Assembly: GCF_014202505.1 (NCBI RefSeq)
Contig: NZ_JACHGW010000001.1
Location: 62,001 to 126,000, forward strand
Reading direction: 5' to 3'
From: Armatimonas rosea
GTDB lineage: Bacteria > Armatimonadota > Armatimonadia > Armatimonadales > Armatimonadaceae
DNA: 64,000 nucleotides
In this document: one piece after another, positions 9,301-19,792 of the stretch
How the letters are laid out: the number at the start of each line of letters is the position of its first letter
How positions within the stretch are numbered: the first letter of the stretch is position 1
The notes under the pieces: generated by a model
Seen by the model: the letters and a program-made list of their open reading frames with translations, nothing else
The model's database searches: none
What the model was told of the DNA's origin: nothing
Program-made: the position numbers and the translations under genes

Positions 9301-12300
9301 CTACTGCCCGAAGGTAGAGAAGCTAGGAATCTCAAACTTGGGCGCGATGGTCTGGTAGAACAACTGGAACCCACTGGGGACGCGTACCAGTCCACCACCA
9401 AACGGTACCAAGCCAGCCTTGGGCCGCGAGCTCGTCCAGAACATCCAGAGCTTCCCGGGCTGTAGGGTCGGGTCGCCGTGGTAGTCGGGCACACGAGTAC
9501 TTGGCATCGGTCGGAGCAGATCGAGCTGGGTCGGATCGTAGCTGTAGAGATCGACAAAGCTGTAGACCTGCGCCTCGTTGATGGTCTGCTGCATGGGCGC
9601 TTGCACCCCCATGGAGTAGTTATCCGAGGGCGCGAGCTCCTCTACCCAGTCGAGGCGGGTAAGTACCTGACGGGTGGTTGTGGTCGCTCCCTGTGCCGCG
9701 GTGTACTCTATCTGGACACCCAAGCCTTCGTAGAGCGAGTCCACGTAGATCCGTCCGGTGACAAAGTCTACCTCGTAGGGTACCGAGCCAATCCCAGGAA
9801 TGACCACACCGCTTACCTGCGGAATCTGGTTGCCCTGGGCATCCCGTACAGAAAGTGCAATCGACTCCCGGGTGTTCAAGCGTCCCGCTGCGGGAATGCT
9901 CACAGAGCGCAGGTCCACCCCGATACGCCGTGCGGCGTAGTAGAGGCGGGCGGGGCGGTTAGGCTCCGCTCCCTTGCTCCACGTGAACCACTGCCGTCCC
10001 AGACCGGGTCGGGCAGCGGCGGGTGCCAGCGGAGCCCCCGCTTGCATCCAGCGGTAGACCTGTGCGTTGGGAACCGCAGGGGTCATCCGGTTATCGGTCG
10101 CGACGAAGACTCCCGAGTCGGAGGCGGCATCCGGGGTGAGCCGGTAGGTGGTGGGCTGGTAGCTCACCTCCACCGTATCCGTGGACTGAGGCTCATCGGC
10201 ACCGCGGAAGCGGACCTCGCCCGTATCCGGATCGACATAGACGAACAGGACACTATTTCCACGCCGGATGACCTGTGCCCAGCGCCGGCTATTGGCATCG
10301 TAGTCCCAGGCATTGTCGAGTGTCTCGTAGCGCACAGTCCCATTGGACTGCCTCACCCGGACCCAGAGGTTCTCTACCGGGTTGGTCGTGTTCTGGGGGT
10401 TGTAGCGGACGTACCAAGCGATGTGCTTGGAGCGCCATACCAGATCACGCCCTACCTGCACCAGTCGCTCACCGCTCGCATGGGGAACCCCAATCTGCGG
10501 AAGCGCGGTCAGGGTTAGCCGTGCGAGTGGCCCCGCCCCAACCGTCCGGTAGCGTCCCATAAAGAGATCCGGGGTCTGGGTGTTGCGGAGGACACCCGTG
10601 TAGATCACGTCTACTACCGGAGTTGTCGAGCTCACCGTGGGAGTAAAGACTGACCCCGCATAGCTCCCCTGACTGTAGTCCGGAATCACAAGCCGTCGGA
10701 TAACCGGGTTAGGCTCAGTGGCGGTGACTATTCCCGGAGGAACGGGCAACGCGACCTCGCCTGAGCCTCGGCGGCCCGTGACGATACTCGGCACCCCGTT
10801 GGGATCACCGACATAGGGGATGTAGTACAGCCCCAGCTTTCCAGGTGCTCCTCCGTAGAACGTCACAAAGCCCGTTCGAGTAGCACTATCGAAGGCGGCA
10901 CGTGGGCCGTAGCGACGGATAGTCGGGTCGGGCTGGTAGTTGGCCAGGATCGTGCTCAAGAGCGATGTCGGTGTTCCGGTCGGGTTACCGTTGGCATCGA
11001 GCCTTGAGAAGAAGATCGTATCGGTTGGCAGCGCCCCCGCATTGAGCTGGGAGTTCACCCAGAACAGAGTCGCCTGGGTTGCCAGTGGATCGATCTGGAG
11101 CACCGAGGGATAGATGTTGCTATCGTCCGCACTCGCCGTGGGAAGAACCGTCGGCTGCGTGAACATCTGGGCATCATTTGCCTGCGGTGCCAGGATCGGC
11201 GAGCCCGGGGCAACCGCCTGGAACGAGCCCGTCGTGGGATCCCAGTTCATGTGACTGTGGAAGAGCCCAAACGGTGCGCCGACGGCGGTCGGGTCCGATC
11301 CCAGAGGCCGGCTGTTGCGGGAGAAGTAGACATTGAGCCGCCCGTTTGCGCCACGGTAGGCCGCCGGTGTCACCACGGAGAGCGGGCGATCCGGATTGTC
11401 CACCAAGGGCTTCGAGTCGATTCCATTGAGCAAGCCAGAGAAGATACCGTCGTAGCCAAAGAGGGCATAGTCGGCGATCTGACCGGTCAGCGGGGTCTCG
11501 GTGACGGTCACCTTGACATCCACCGCAGGGTTGGTGTGCGGCTGGAACTCCACCGCGGTCATCACACCACTGCCATTGATACCAAAGTTTCGTGCACGGA
11601 GGGTTCCTTCCGCACTCACCCCGGCGTTTACAGGCTGGATCGGTGCCAAGCCGGGTGGCTGGACGTTCTGGCCGTTATAGAGTGGCCCTGCAGGAGCAAC
11701 CAGTGCCCCCCCACTGACCGAGGCATTACCTATAATCATGGGAGCACCGACATAGCCAACCAAGTTGGAGCCTGAGAGCGGATGTCCCGTGGGCAGGATC
11801 GTGTCGTGGTCCTCGTAGACTGCCAGCGACGGTGGCGCGGTCGCCGAGGCCGTCGTGACAGAGCGGTAGACTCCAACCGGCGTTCCAATCGGCACCGCAA
11901 CTCCAAGCCCAGGCAGGGTGGCATCGGGCTGTGGCACGGTCGGCAGATCCGGCACCAAGACCGTATTGCTTGGCACGTCGGGCAGGCTCAACACCGAGGG
12001 AGTGGCGCTACCGACCGACGGCTTGTGTAGGGTATGCCGACCAGCCAGCCCCGCGTAGTAGCGCTGGTAGACAGTCTGGCCCGTGTCGGTCACCTGGGAG
12101 AGCCAGGAGGTCGGCAGGGTGGACTGGGTCTGCAGGTAGTTGTTGAACGCCGCATCGAACTGGCGATCCAGCGATGTCACCACCTGAGGCATCAGAGTCG
12201 CCGGTGTATAGGGCACATTGGCGGTCAGGCTGGGGTCGGCCCCGACTGCCTGGATGCCGTAGCGCGAGTCCACGGTCTCCGAGACGAGCCCGAAGTAGCC

Positions 12301-15300
12301 GAAGAACTTGACATCGCGAACATCCACATCGGTAAGGGTCTCCGTCTTCTGCGCAGCACGCAGGTTGTAGAGGTTGACGTTCCCGATATTCTGGATCGTC
12401 ATCTTCTTGAAGAACTTATCGAAGGGTGCCCGGTCGTTCGGATCGGCAGGGTTGAGCCGCCCAATCGGGTCGGGCAGGAAGCCAGGGTTATTGGATGCCC
12501 CGGACTGGTAGCCCATGAGACCGTTCTGGATCCCAAAGCCAGCCGGCAGCGCCCCAAGATCAACCGGAGACTCGGTCGACCTCAGGCCCATGTCGACAGG
12601 AACTCCCGTCCAGACCTCGACGATTCGGAAAGGCTCACCGCTCTCCCAGCGTCCGTTGTAGTTGTTGTTGTTATTGCCACTTCCGAAGTCGACAAAGACC
12701 CTCAGGCGGGACGTGTAGCCAAACGGAGTGATGGCATAGTTTCCATCAAAGAGCCCACTGCCCGGGTTGTACTGGTGGAGATCACGGCTATTGAGACCAC
12801 GTGGCAGCTGCGTGTTGCCATTGGTGATAAACGGCTGTGCACCATCTTCCCTACTCGGAGCCTCATAGGTCGAGGTCATGCTGTGGGTCGCCACCAGGTT
12901 TGCAGGCTGGTAGAGTGGCACACGAACACTGACCGTTGCCCCAAAGGTGGAGTAGTTGCCCGGCAGGAAGGGCAGGGTGGCAGCCTGTCCATTGGCAACA
13001 TTGGCGAGCTGTCCACTGGGAAGCGAGACGGGCCCTTGAACGGCATCGGCTCCCGAGACCAGCACACTCACCGCCTGGCGGCCCTGCTGCGCTGTTGAGG
13101 CAGCAATGATGTCCGGGTAGTCCGGGCTGATATTGCCCAGGGAGACAATATTTCCGGTCGTGCGGCGACGCCAAGGCTGCGCCTGAGCGACATCTTGCTC
13201 CCAGGGTAGCGGGTTGATTCGGCCATCCCCACGCATCCCCACCGGCGTGATCGCCGGGTTGGAGGTGGGATCGGTATCCGCATTGGGAATCCGACCCGGC
13301 CACCAGCGCCAGACCAGATCGTCCATCACCTCAACGCGGACATTCGACAGGTTGATCGGTGCCCGGTTGACAATGCGCAGGTTGCGCTGGGTCGCGGACA
13401 GGTCGGTCGAGCCGGTACGGCCGTGACCGATGTAGCCCGTACTCGCCGCGATCGGAATCGAGAAGGTCGCATCCGACCCTCCATTTGCCTGCAGAGGCTG
13501 ACCAAACGACCGGTTTAGCGTGACTGCTCCCATCCCGGCAGGCAGGTACTGATCGTAGTCGTAGCGCTGAATGGTGTTGCCATTGGCAAGTGCCTGGCTG
13601 TACTCGTAGCCTGTCAGATCAGGATCCATTGCAGCGGTCGGGTTTTGCCCAGCAACACGGCTTCGGAAAGGATCAAGGTAGTTGTTTGTCGCGGGTGTTC
13701 GGAACGGGCCGATCCCTCCCGCCACGGGCTGCCCTGCAGCCTTCGCTGCCTGAACCGGTAGCCCTGTGTTCGTGCTAACCACAAAGCCTTGCACAGCAAG
13801 CGGGTTGGCGATAAACACCTGCGGCTTCAGGAACGAAGTCTGCTCCGAGAGGGTTCCCCCATTGAGTGTGGCTTGATTAGTAGCCCCCGTCTGCCCAATG
13901 GGAGTATTTATCTGGATATCGACTTCGATAGGCGTTCCTGGAGTCATGATGATCCCCAGAGAGTCGTCTAGCTTGATCTGTGAAAACGCAAGTCCAAGCT
14001 GTGCTGGTCGATTTCCACTTGGTGTGGGTGCTCCACTGCTCGAGTAGCTTGAGACATAAGGATAGGTAGCAACCAGGCCCGTTCCCGTATTGCGCTCCAA
14101 GCTGACCGGGATCGTTTTAATCGGTCCGCCCTTTGTGGGACGTAGCGTGATAGTAGCGCTCCAGGTAGCAGGAATTGCGGAGAGCACACCGGACGGGGGA
14201 GCGGGCTGGGAGGCAATTACGGTCACATCCCAAGCAACCACGTTTAGGGTCTCGCCCCACTCGTAGATATTCTTACTTCCCTTGGCGGCTACAGAGCGCA
14301 TGTTAGGATCGGTAACCGTCCGGCCCGCCCCGTAAGGAGGCATTGCCATCGGCCCGCCAAAGGGATTGAGGCTCTCCTCCGCATTTACCCAAGCCGCATC
14401 GGTCCCATCACGGTCGGGACGAACCGGGTTACCAGCACGAGCAGCATTGCGCAAGGCCGTGAAGACCTGGTCGTCAAAGACATCCACACGGGGCTGTGCG
14501 ATAAGTCCGCCCGTCACTTGGTTGGGAATGCCATCCACCAAACCGCTGGGCATACCACCAAGTTGGGGATTGAAGACCGGCGTGTAGGCGAAGAAGCGAC
14601 CATCCTCGCCTGTGGCATAGATCCAGGTGACGTTCTGGCCAGCGGCGTTGTCGTTCGCGTCTAGGGTCATCGCGAGCTTATGGCTCAGGCGCTCACCATT
14701 CGTCTCAGGCGTTCCCGTCGTTACAGGAGGCGTCACACTGAGCGTTCCCTGTTGATCGTAGGCAGGCAGTTTCAGCTGGCCATCGGCGTTGTGGTTCGTC
14801 GGACTAGCGCTTGCATAACGCTTGTCATAGAACAAGCCATTGAGATCAAGTGGGAAGCCGGTCTGACCGGTGTGCCAATCGGGGTCCACTTGAGCTGTTG
14901 GTGGCGTCGTGGCAGCATCGGCTGCATTGCCAGGGTAGAGCGAGCGTGGCAGCAAGCCGGGACGGGGTCCGTCGCCAAAGGTGCTGGTCAGCGAGCGTGG
15001 CTCGTCCTTAGGATAGGCCAAGAACTTCCCTGTGGGGTTGGGCGTCGGCAGGGTCTGCTTGGTCAGGCGATCCTTGCGGCGTGCATAGCCCGTGTCCAGT
15101 GAGGGGAAGTAGGCATTGGTCACCACCGAGATCCCACTTAGTGCCCCACCCGGTCCCACCATCGAGAAGAGGTGGACATGTCCGTGCGGGTTGTACGCAT
15201 TGATGTCATCGGTGAATGCCCAGCCGAGTGGTCCGAACTGGTTCCCGACGGTTCCAGCCCCCTTAACGGTCGGATCGGTCGCAACGGAGGGATCCTGGCC

Positions 15301-18300
15301 TTCAATATTCGTACTGATCTCGTGGAGGAAGCCTCCTTGAGTCGTCACGATCAGGGTTGGGTACTGGTAGGCAAGGTTTTGTGACTCTGCCAGGGTTGGC
15401 GCAACCGTGAGCGACTGCCACGAACCACGCGTGGTCGCAAGCGGATCGCCAATATCCTGATTGACAAAGCGCCCGGTCAAGTCCACGATGGGCAGAATGA
15501 CAGCATCCGGAAAGGGAATCGCAGGTGCCAACGACGAAGTCAGGTCTAGGTCGAATCCAAAGGGGCGCAGATCATAGATCACGGGGCCAACGGGATTGAC
15601 GATAACAGGCGGCTCTAGGGTTAGAATTGGCTTGTAGATCGGCGCATCCAGTGTCGGGATCAAAGGAGCGGTGGGATCGGTACCATTAACCAGCGGGGGG
15701 CGTTTCGTCTTGGTTAAGGCTGCGGCTACAACATTTGCCCTAGAGTTATTACGGTTCTGAACCGGACCACCCGTGACCACAATTTGACCATCGACAGAGC
15801 TTCCGTCACCAAGCAACGGAACCGTCCGGGCCATGACATGTTTGAGTGCAAGGCCAAGAGTATCCTGGTTCCCCACATTAAAGATCGGGCTGAAAGGGTT
15901 CCCTGTGATTGGCTCACTGGGGTTCAAGAAGTCATTGGAAGCTGCCGCGGTCAGACTCGGTGGAATGGGTAGACTCCCATCCAGCGGGATCGGCGAGGGC
16001 TGTGGGTCGGTCGCCTTGCGCCAGCGCAGGAAAAGCCCGGTCTCCGCGTCGATATCAAGGGCAAAGAGCCGACCTTGGCCACCCCAAAACACGGTTGGTA
16101 GGATGCGACGTGCGGGCTCGCCAGAGACAGGTGCTGGCAAACCAGTGGTGGGTTCAGAGGCCACACCCGGAGTCGGCCGGTTCCTCCGATTAATAAATGG
16201 TGCACTGCTACTGCTTGAATCGTAGGTATCGTAGATCGAACGGTAGGTCCAGACGGGTGCAGCCTTGCCAAACGGGGTATCCCAAACAAACTCGTCGAGC
16301 TGCTGGCTGTAGATCAATGCCCCCACGACGGGGTTGGGCTTAGCCGTTGGCCCAGAAGGACGGGAGGTATTGACAGCAGGATCGGAGGGAACGAACTTTG
16401 CAGAGGCTCGGGTCGGCATCGGGTTGGAGAGGAAGTCATTGCGATCCCCCTCTTGATCCAGAAGCAGGAGGCGCCCCTTGGCGGCAGCACCCGTGGCGCT
16501 ATCTTGGTCGTTGGCAGCAACGACAACATAGTGCCGAATCCCCGTCAGACCCGTGACACCACTATCGCTGTCCTGGATAGCAAAGTCCATTAGAACAGGA
16601 GCACTGTCTAAGGCAGCCAAGCCGGTGTCCGGAGTTGCCAGGCGCGAGTTGGACCCCGCATAGGCCAAGCTAAAGTCAGGTTGATCGAATCCACGGCGGT
16701 TGTCTCGAGCACTAGTACCACCATCCGTGATATCGGCATAACGATTGGGGAAGGCCCAGACAGGGCGGATCGTCCCTTCGGTGAGATCAGGGCGAGCACT
16801 AGGACGTGCGGCATAGACGGAGTCGTGGAAGCGACTGTTGTCGTTGAGTGCAGCAGCGGTCCCAAAGTTGGGTCGAGTCACAGGCACCGGAAGCGCAGTA
16901 CCAAGGAAAGCCTCAACACCGCTCGTACCGTCCCAGACCATGTTTTTCTCATGGTCCATCTTGGTCACCGGGCCATCCCAGTCCAAGGAGTAGACACGCC
17001 CCTCAGCGGTCGTGGTGTAGAGGCGGCGGCTTGCCGTGATAGGAGCGGCTCCCGCGTTGCGGGGGAAGGCAGTATCGGAGACCGCGATCGTGGAGTTAAT
17101 CGAGCCGTTGGTCTCAAACCACCACTTCAGCGCCATCCGGTGCCGCGTGGCGGGAGGCAGAGCTACCCCGGGAGTATTGTAGGCAGCAGCATTGTGATTG
17201 ACCTGCTCTCCCTTGCGAATGGGCAAGGTCGCCATGCCAGTTCCGGTCGCATAGTCCGGCCCTGCATTCGCACGAGGATCAAGGGCATAGACAATACCGT
17301 TCTGGTTTCCAATAAAGAGACGTGGCTCCTCGGCGCGCCGATTGAGGGTGTCGTCATCGTCCTGCTTGGCCCAAGTGACGACCGGGGATGAACCTCCGAA
17401 GGCACTCGGGGTTGGTATCTCACCCTTTAGACGCAGATTGTACTTATCCCGAGTCTCGCGGAAGGGTCCACTAATGACCTGTGGCACCGATGTCGGGCTA
17501 AAGGTCCAGAGCAGGTTGGTGGTTCCAGGCCGGAACTCACCTAAGCTCCGGTAGACCCCCGGTGAGGTTGGAGCGCGCTCAATGTACTGGTTATCGTTGT
17601 TGCCAAAGGGATCCAGTGCGTAGAGAACACCGTTGTTGCCCCCGATAAAGGCCAGGGGCATGTAGATTGGCAAGCGCCCTGTAAGAGGGTTCATCGGGTC
17701 GGGCTGGTAGTAGCGGTACTGCGGCGCAGAGGTCACCGTGTTGATATCGAAGCGCCCACCACCCAAGGCCGTATACACGGGCACTTGGACATCGCCCATG
17801 ACCTCCATGTTGGGCACGATAGTCGGAGAGCCGGACAAGCCGCCATTGGGATTGGCTCCCTGGCCAACTAAGAAGATCTCGTCGTCGTCGTACTTCCCAT
17901 TCCCATTGACATCCACCGCACTGATTCCAGGAATCAGGTTGAACTTGGAGACATTGTCATACGGGTTTCGGAGAGCCGCTCCCGTCATCAATGAATTATC
18001 AGGGTGGCGCCAGGCAGCCCCCGATGGCAGTGCGGGCAGGTAGGTCTTGTCAGGGAAGCGCCAGAGCTGCGTCCCCGTTACCCAGTCAAAGGCAGAGATC
18101 GATCCGACCTCAATGGTCTTGGTTCCATCGACTTGCGAATCGGGCACCCCAGTCTCGGGGTCGATCACATAGTCCGTCTTATTGACCAGAACCTGCATGT
18201 GGGAGAAGAAGGGAACCGGATTTCCCAGGCTATCTCTGTATTGTTGGTGGTTCTCCGCATTGACTGCGGTCACGGTCACTCCAAGCGCATCCTTGGGAGA

Positions 18301-19719
18301 GATCAGGGACTCTGGTCCACGGAAGAGCACCGAAGGGTCCGACGAATCGAACTTACCAAAGAGAGGGTCGCCCAGAGTAGCGTAGGCGGGGTCGCGGGGG
18401 TTGTTGATGAAGTTGAACGAGTCGTTCAGGAAGGCGAGCCCGGTACCACTGGGATTCCAGATGTTGAGCGCATAGGTATTGGCTCCCTTAGCAGGCTGGT
18501 CATAGGGGTCCGCGTCGGGTGGCGTAGGCTTGGCCTGCGTGGTGTCGACCTTTCGGCCACCATGCGGCGGCGTCAGGGTCGGGGTGCCACGGGTGCTCCC
18601 CCCCGCGAGGCTCTGAACAAACGCAATCTGGTCGGCAATGACAAACTGAGTGCCATTAATGTCGTTTTCGGTGGTATTGTCCAGCGTGACGCGGGCACGA
18701 GTCAGGGGATCGCCATAGGTCAGCCCATTGGCAAAGGCCTGGGTCTTGAGGGTCGGATCATTGTAGGTGGCGTCGCTAAAGAACGTAAAGACTGCCGGCT
18801 TGCCATCGTCGCCCACCAACCAGAGATCACCACTCGTCACCTGGCTCAGCGTGCAGACTTTTTGCTTGTGCAGGTAGGTGCCATTTGACTTCTGCACCAC
18901 ATAAGAGACGATATAGCGGGCATCCGAGATGCGAGTCTCAACGCCTGTGGTATCCGCGATGGGGATATGGAGCTTGATCGAGTAGTAACGAACCTCCCCT
19001 GGGCCACCCGGTACGGTGGGGTACCAGATAAACTTGTTGGGATCGTTGGGGTCGTTGGGATCCGCGAGCGCTCCTGCTGGCCGGGCCTGCGCAGGCGAGC
19101 GGGTGTACTGCGTCCCCACATAGCCGGCACCTCCGTTGGGCGTAGGAGCGGTCACCACGGCCCAGTTCGCCCCTGCAAAGAAGCCTCCCACAAGCCCAAG
19201 AGCGGTGACGGGATGCGTCAGCGAGACAACATTAGGCCCATTCGTTTCGTCGTCGAAGATAATACTAGGGTTTCTATTTGTCGCTGTGGTTCGTCGGTAG
19301 ATAGGCGCAGCGACAGTCCCCTCATTTCTAACGTTGTAGGGGAACGACCACCCATCGGGCTGGATCGAGTTGTCAAATGTCTGATTGGGAATACGTCCCA
19401 TCGGTGGCTTTTTGTAGGTACGATTCCCGTTGGTGACTCCCCAGAGGAAGTCCGCACTCATGCGGCCACGGTTCGTGGTATCACCGTGTGCCTTGGGAGC
19501 AGGGCTGAGCTGCGACTGCCGCTCCGTGACGCGCGAGCGGGCCACGGTAGGGCTGATGGTCTCAGTTGCCTTGGGAAGGGGATCGCCGGGTGGTGTCTGT
19601 GCAACAGCAGGAAGCGCTATTGCAAGCGATAAGACCACCGCGCCAACCAGTCCCTGCAGAGTGCTAAGGCGCTCTTTGCAGCTTCGGGTGATTGTCGTAC
19701 AGAACTCAGAGGATTTCAT
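9301..19719 (-). CDS. giant exported beta-propeller-type protein, 3472 aa (PilY1-like role suspected)
   Basis: A Sec signal peptide spans residues 1-40 (hydrophobic VGAVVLSLAIALPAVAQ, cleavage after AVA). PQQ/WD-like blades recur between about residues 690 and 1720: GGNNGVLYALDPFG, GNQNGIVYALDPRA, AEGRVYSLDWDG, GGQGRLFALDIDAETG and GEDGRFFAYTP. An EF-hand-like loop DVNGNGKYDDDE lies near 600-612. A second, looser Asn/Asp-rich loop before GRWESGEPF lies near 2350. The C-terminal half appears beta-rich with recurring motifs such as YFSRNSRP, FFSRLDANG and WMFWTSSRPK, somewhat like sialidase-type blades. There is no lipobox, no C-terminal anchor and no sorting motif. It is the last gene of the pseudopilin operon. 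The start at 19719 follows from the signal peptide; the frame extends upstream to 20073, antisense-like and overlapping the next gene. No recognised family covers the whole protein. A pilus-tip or surface adhesin role is inferred from context only. Confidence 0.85.
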   Translation of the reverse strand: MKSSEFCTTITRSCKERLSTLQGLVGAVVLSLAIALPAVAQTPPGDPLPKATETISPTVARSRVTERQSQLSPAPKAHGDTTNRGRMSADFLWGVTNGNRTYKKPPMGRIPNQTFDNSIQPDGWSFPYNVRNEGTVAAPIYRRTTATNRNPSIIFDDETNGPNVVSLTHPVTALGLVGGFFAGANWAVVTAPTPNGGAGYVGTQYTRSPAQARPAGALADPNDPNDPNKFIWYPTVPGGPGEVRYYSIKLHIPIADTTGVETRISDARYIVSYVVQKSNGTYLHKQKVCTLSQVTSGDLWLVGDDGKPAVFTFFSDATYNDPTLKTQAFANGLTYGDPLTRARVTLDNTTENDINGTQFVIADQIAFVQSLAGGSTRGTPTLTPPHGGRKVDTTQAKPTPPDADPYDQPAKGANTYALNIWNPSGTGLAFLNDSFNFINNPRDPAYATLGDPLFGKFDSSDPSVLFRGPESLISPKDALGVTVTAVNAENHQQYRDSLGNPVPFFSHMQVLVNKTDYVIDPETGVPDSQVDGTKTIEVGSISAFDWVTGTQLWRFPDKTYLPALPSGAAWRHPDNSLMTGAALRNPYDNVSKFNLIPGISAVDVNGNGKYDDDEIFLVGQGANPNGGLSGSPTIVPNMEVMGDVQVPVYTALGGGRFDINTVTSAPQYRYYQPDPMNPLTGRLPIYMPLAFIGGNNGVLYALDPFGNNDNQYIERAPTSPGVYRSLGEFRPGTTNLLWTFSPTSVPQVISGPFRETRDKYNLRLKGEIPTPSAFGGSSPVVTWAKQDDDDTLNRRAEEPRLFIGNQNGIVYALDPRANAGPDYATGTGMATLPIRKGEQVNHNAAAYNTPGVALPPATRHRMALKWWFETNGSINSTIAVSDTAFPRNAGAAPITASRRLYTTTAEGRVYSLDWDGPVTKMDHEKNMVWDGTSGVEAFLGTALPVPVTRPNFGTAAALNDNSRFHDSVYAARPSARPDLTEGTIRPVWAFPNRYADITDGGTSARDNRRGFDQPDFSLAYAGSNSRLATPDTGLAALDSAPVLMDFAIQDSDSGVTGLTGIRHYVVVAANDQDSATGAAAKGRLLLLDQEGDRNDFLSNPMPTRASAKFVPSDPAVNTSRPSGPTAKPNPVVGALIYSQQLDEFVWDTPFGKAAPVWTYRSIYDTYDSSSSSAPFINRRNRPTPGVASEPTTGLPAPVSGEPARRILPTVFWGGQGRLFALDIDAETGLFLRWRKATDPQPSPIPLDGSLPIPPSLTAAASNDFLNPSEPITGNPFSPIFNVGNQDTLGLALKHVMARTVPLLGDGSSVDGQIVVTGGPVQNRNNSRANVVAAALTKTKRPPLVNGTDPTAPLIPTLDAPIYKPILTLEPPVIVNPVGPVIYDLRPFGFDLDLTSSLAPAIPFPDAVILPIVDLTGRFVNQDIGDPLATTRGSWQSLTVAPTLAESQNLAYQYPTLIVTTQGGFLHEISTNIEGQDPSVATDPTVKGAGTVGNQFGPLGWAFTDDINAYNPHGHVHLFSMVGPGGALSGISVVTNAYFPSLDTGYARRKDRLTKQTLPTPNPTGKFLAYPKDEPRSLTSTFGDGPRPGLLPRSLYPGNAADAATTPPTAQVDPDWHTGQTGFPLDLNGLFYDKRYASASPTNHNADGQLKLPAYDQQGTLSVTPPVTTGTPETNGERLSHKLAMTLDANDNAAGQNVTWIYATGEDGRFFAYTPVFNPQLGGMPSGLVDGIPNQVTGGLIAQPRVDVFDDQVFTALRNAARAGNPVRPDRDGTDAAWVNAEESLNPFGGPMAMPPYGAGRTVTDPNMRSVAAKGSKNIYEWGETLNVVAWDVTVIASQPAPPSGVLSAIPATWSATITLRPTKGGPIKTIPVSLERNTGTGLVATYPYVSSYSSSGAPTPSGNRPAQLGLAFSQIKLDDSLGIIMTPGTPIEVDIQINTPIGQTGATNQATLNGGTLSEQTSFLKPQVFIANPLAVQGFVVSTNTGLPVQAAKAAGQPVAGGIGPFRTPATNNYLDPFRSRVAGQNPTAAMDPDLTGYEYSQALANGNTIQRYDYDQYLPAGMGAVTLNRSFGQPLQANGGSDATFSIPIAASTGYIGHGRTGSTDLSATQRNLRIVNRAPINLSNVRVEVMDDLVWRWWPGRIPNADTDPTSNPAITPVGMRGDGRINPLPWEQDVAQAQPWRRRTTGNIVSLGNISPDYPDIIAASTAQQGRQAVSVLVSGADAVQGPVSLPSGQLANVANGQAATLPFLPGNYSTFGATVSVRVPLYQPANLVATHSMTSTYEAPSREDGAQPFITNGNTQLPRGLNSRDLHQYNPGSGLFDGNYAITPFGYTSRLRVFVDFGSGNNNNNYNGRWESGEPFRIVEVWTGVPVDMGLRSTESPVDLGALPAGFGIQNGLMGYQSGASNNPGFLPDPIGRLNPADPNDRAPFDKFFKKMTIQNIGNVNLYNLRAAQKTETLTDVDVRDVKFFGYFGLVSETVDSRYGIQAVGADPSLTANVPYTPATLMPQVVTSLDRQFDAAFNNYLQTQSTLPTSWLSQVTDTGQTVYQRYYAGLAGRHTLHKPSVGSATPSVLSLPDVPSNTVLVPDLPTVPQPDATLPGLGVAVPIGTPVGVYRSVTTASATAPPSLAVYEDHDTILPTGHPLSGSNLVGYVGAPMIIGNASVSGGALVAPAGPLYNGQNVQPPGLAPIQPVNAGVSAEGTLRARNFGINGSGVMTAVEFQPHTNPAVDVKVTVTETPLTGQIADYALFGYDGIFSGLLNGIDSKPLVDNPDRPLSVVTPAAYRGANGRLNVYFSRNSRPLGSDPTAVGAPFGLFHSHMNWDPTTGSFQAVAPGSPILAPQANDAQMFTQPTVLPTASADDSNIYPSVLQIDPLATQATLFWVNSQLNAGALPTDTIFFSRLDANGNPTGTPTSLLSTILANYQPDPTIRRYGPRAAFDSATRTGFVTFYGGAPGKLGLYYIPYVGDPNGVPSIVTGRRGSGEVALPVPPGIVTATEPNPVIRRLVIPDYSQGSYAGSVFTPTVSSTTPVVDVIYTGVLRNTQTPDLFMGRYRTVGAGPLARLTLTALPQIGVPHASGERLVQVGRDLVWRSKHIAWYVRYNPQNTTNPVENLWVRVRQSNGTVRYETLDNAWDYDANSRRWAQVIRRGNSVLFVYVDPDTGEVRFRGADEPQSTDTVEVSYQPTTYRLTPDAASDSGVFVATDNRMTPAVPNAQVYRWMQAGAPLAPAAARPGLGRQWFTWSKGAEPNRPARLYYAARRIGVDLRSVSIPAAGRLNTRESIALSVRDAQGNQIPQVSGVVIPGIGSVPYEVDFVTGRIYVDSLYEGLGVQIEYTAAQGATTTTRQVLTRLDWVEELAPSDNYSMGVQAPMQQTINEAQVYSFVDLYSYDPTQLDLLRPMPSTRVPDYHGDPTLQPGKLWMFWTSSRPKAGLVPFGGGLVRVPSGFQLFYQTIAPKFEIPSFSTFGQ

Positions 19720-19749
19720 GGTTTGGCTAAATCGCACTTTGATTTCATG

Positions 19750-19783
19750 CTTCTGTCGGGCCTGATACCCGACCCGACAGAAG
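19750..19783. other. intercistronic stem-loop between the two giant genes
   Basis: CTTCTGTCGGG (19750-19760) and CCCGACAGAAG (19773-19783) form a perfect 11-bp stem with a 12-base loop. No T-tract follows on the minus strand, so full termination is unlikely. It may set the level or stability of the downstream 10.4-kb coding segment relative to the upstream genes. Confidence 0.6.
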
Positions 19784-19792
19784 CGATTGGTT

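Noticed and set aside
12034-13098. A 354-codon plus-strand open frame
   Set aside because: It lies wholly inside the 3472 aa gene on the opposite strand, has no signal or domain and is rich in Arg/Val/Gly as expected for a GC-rich antisense frame.
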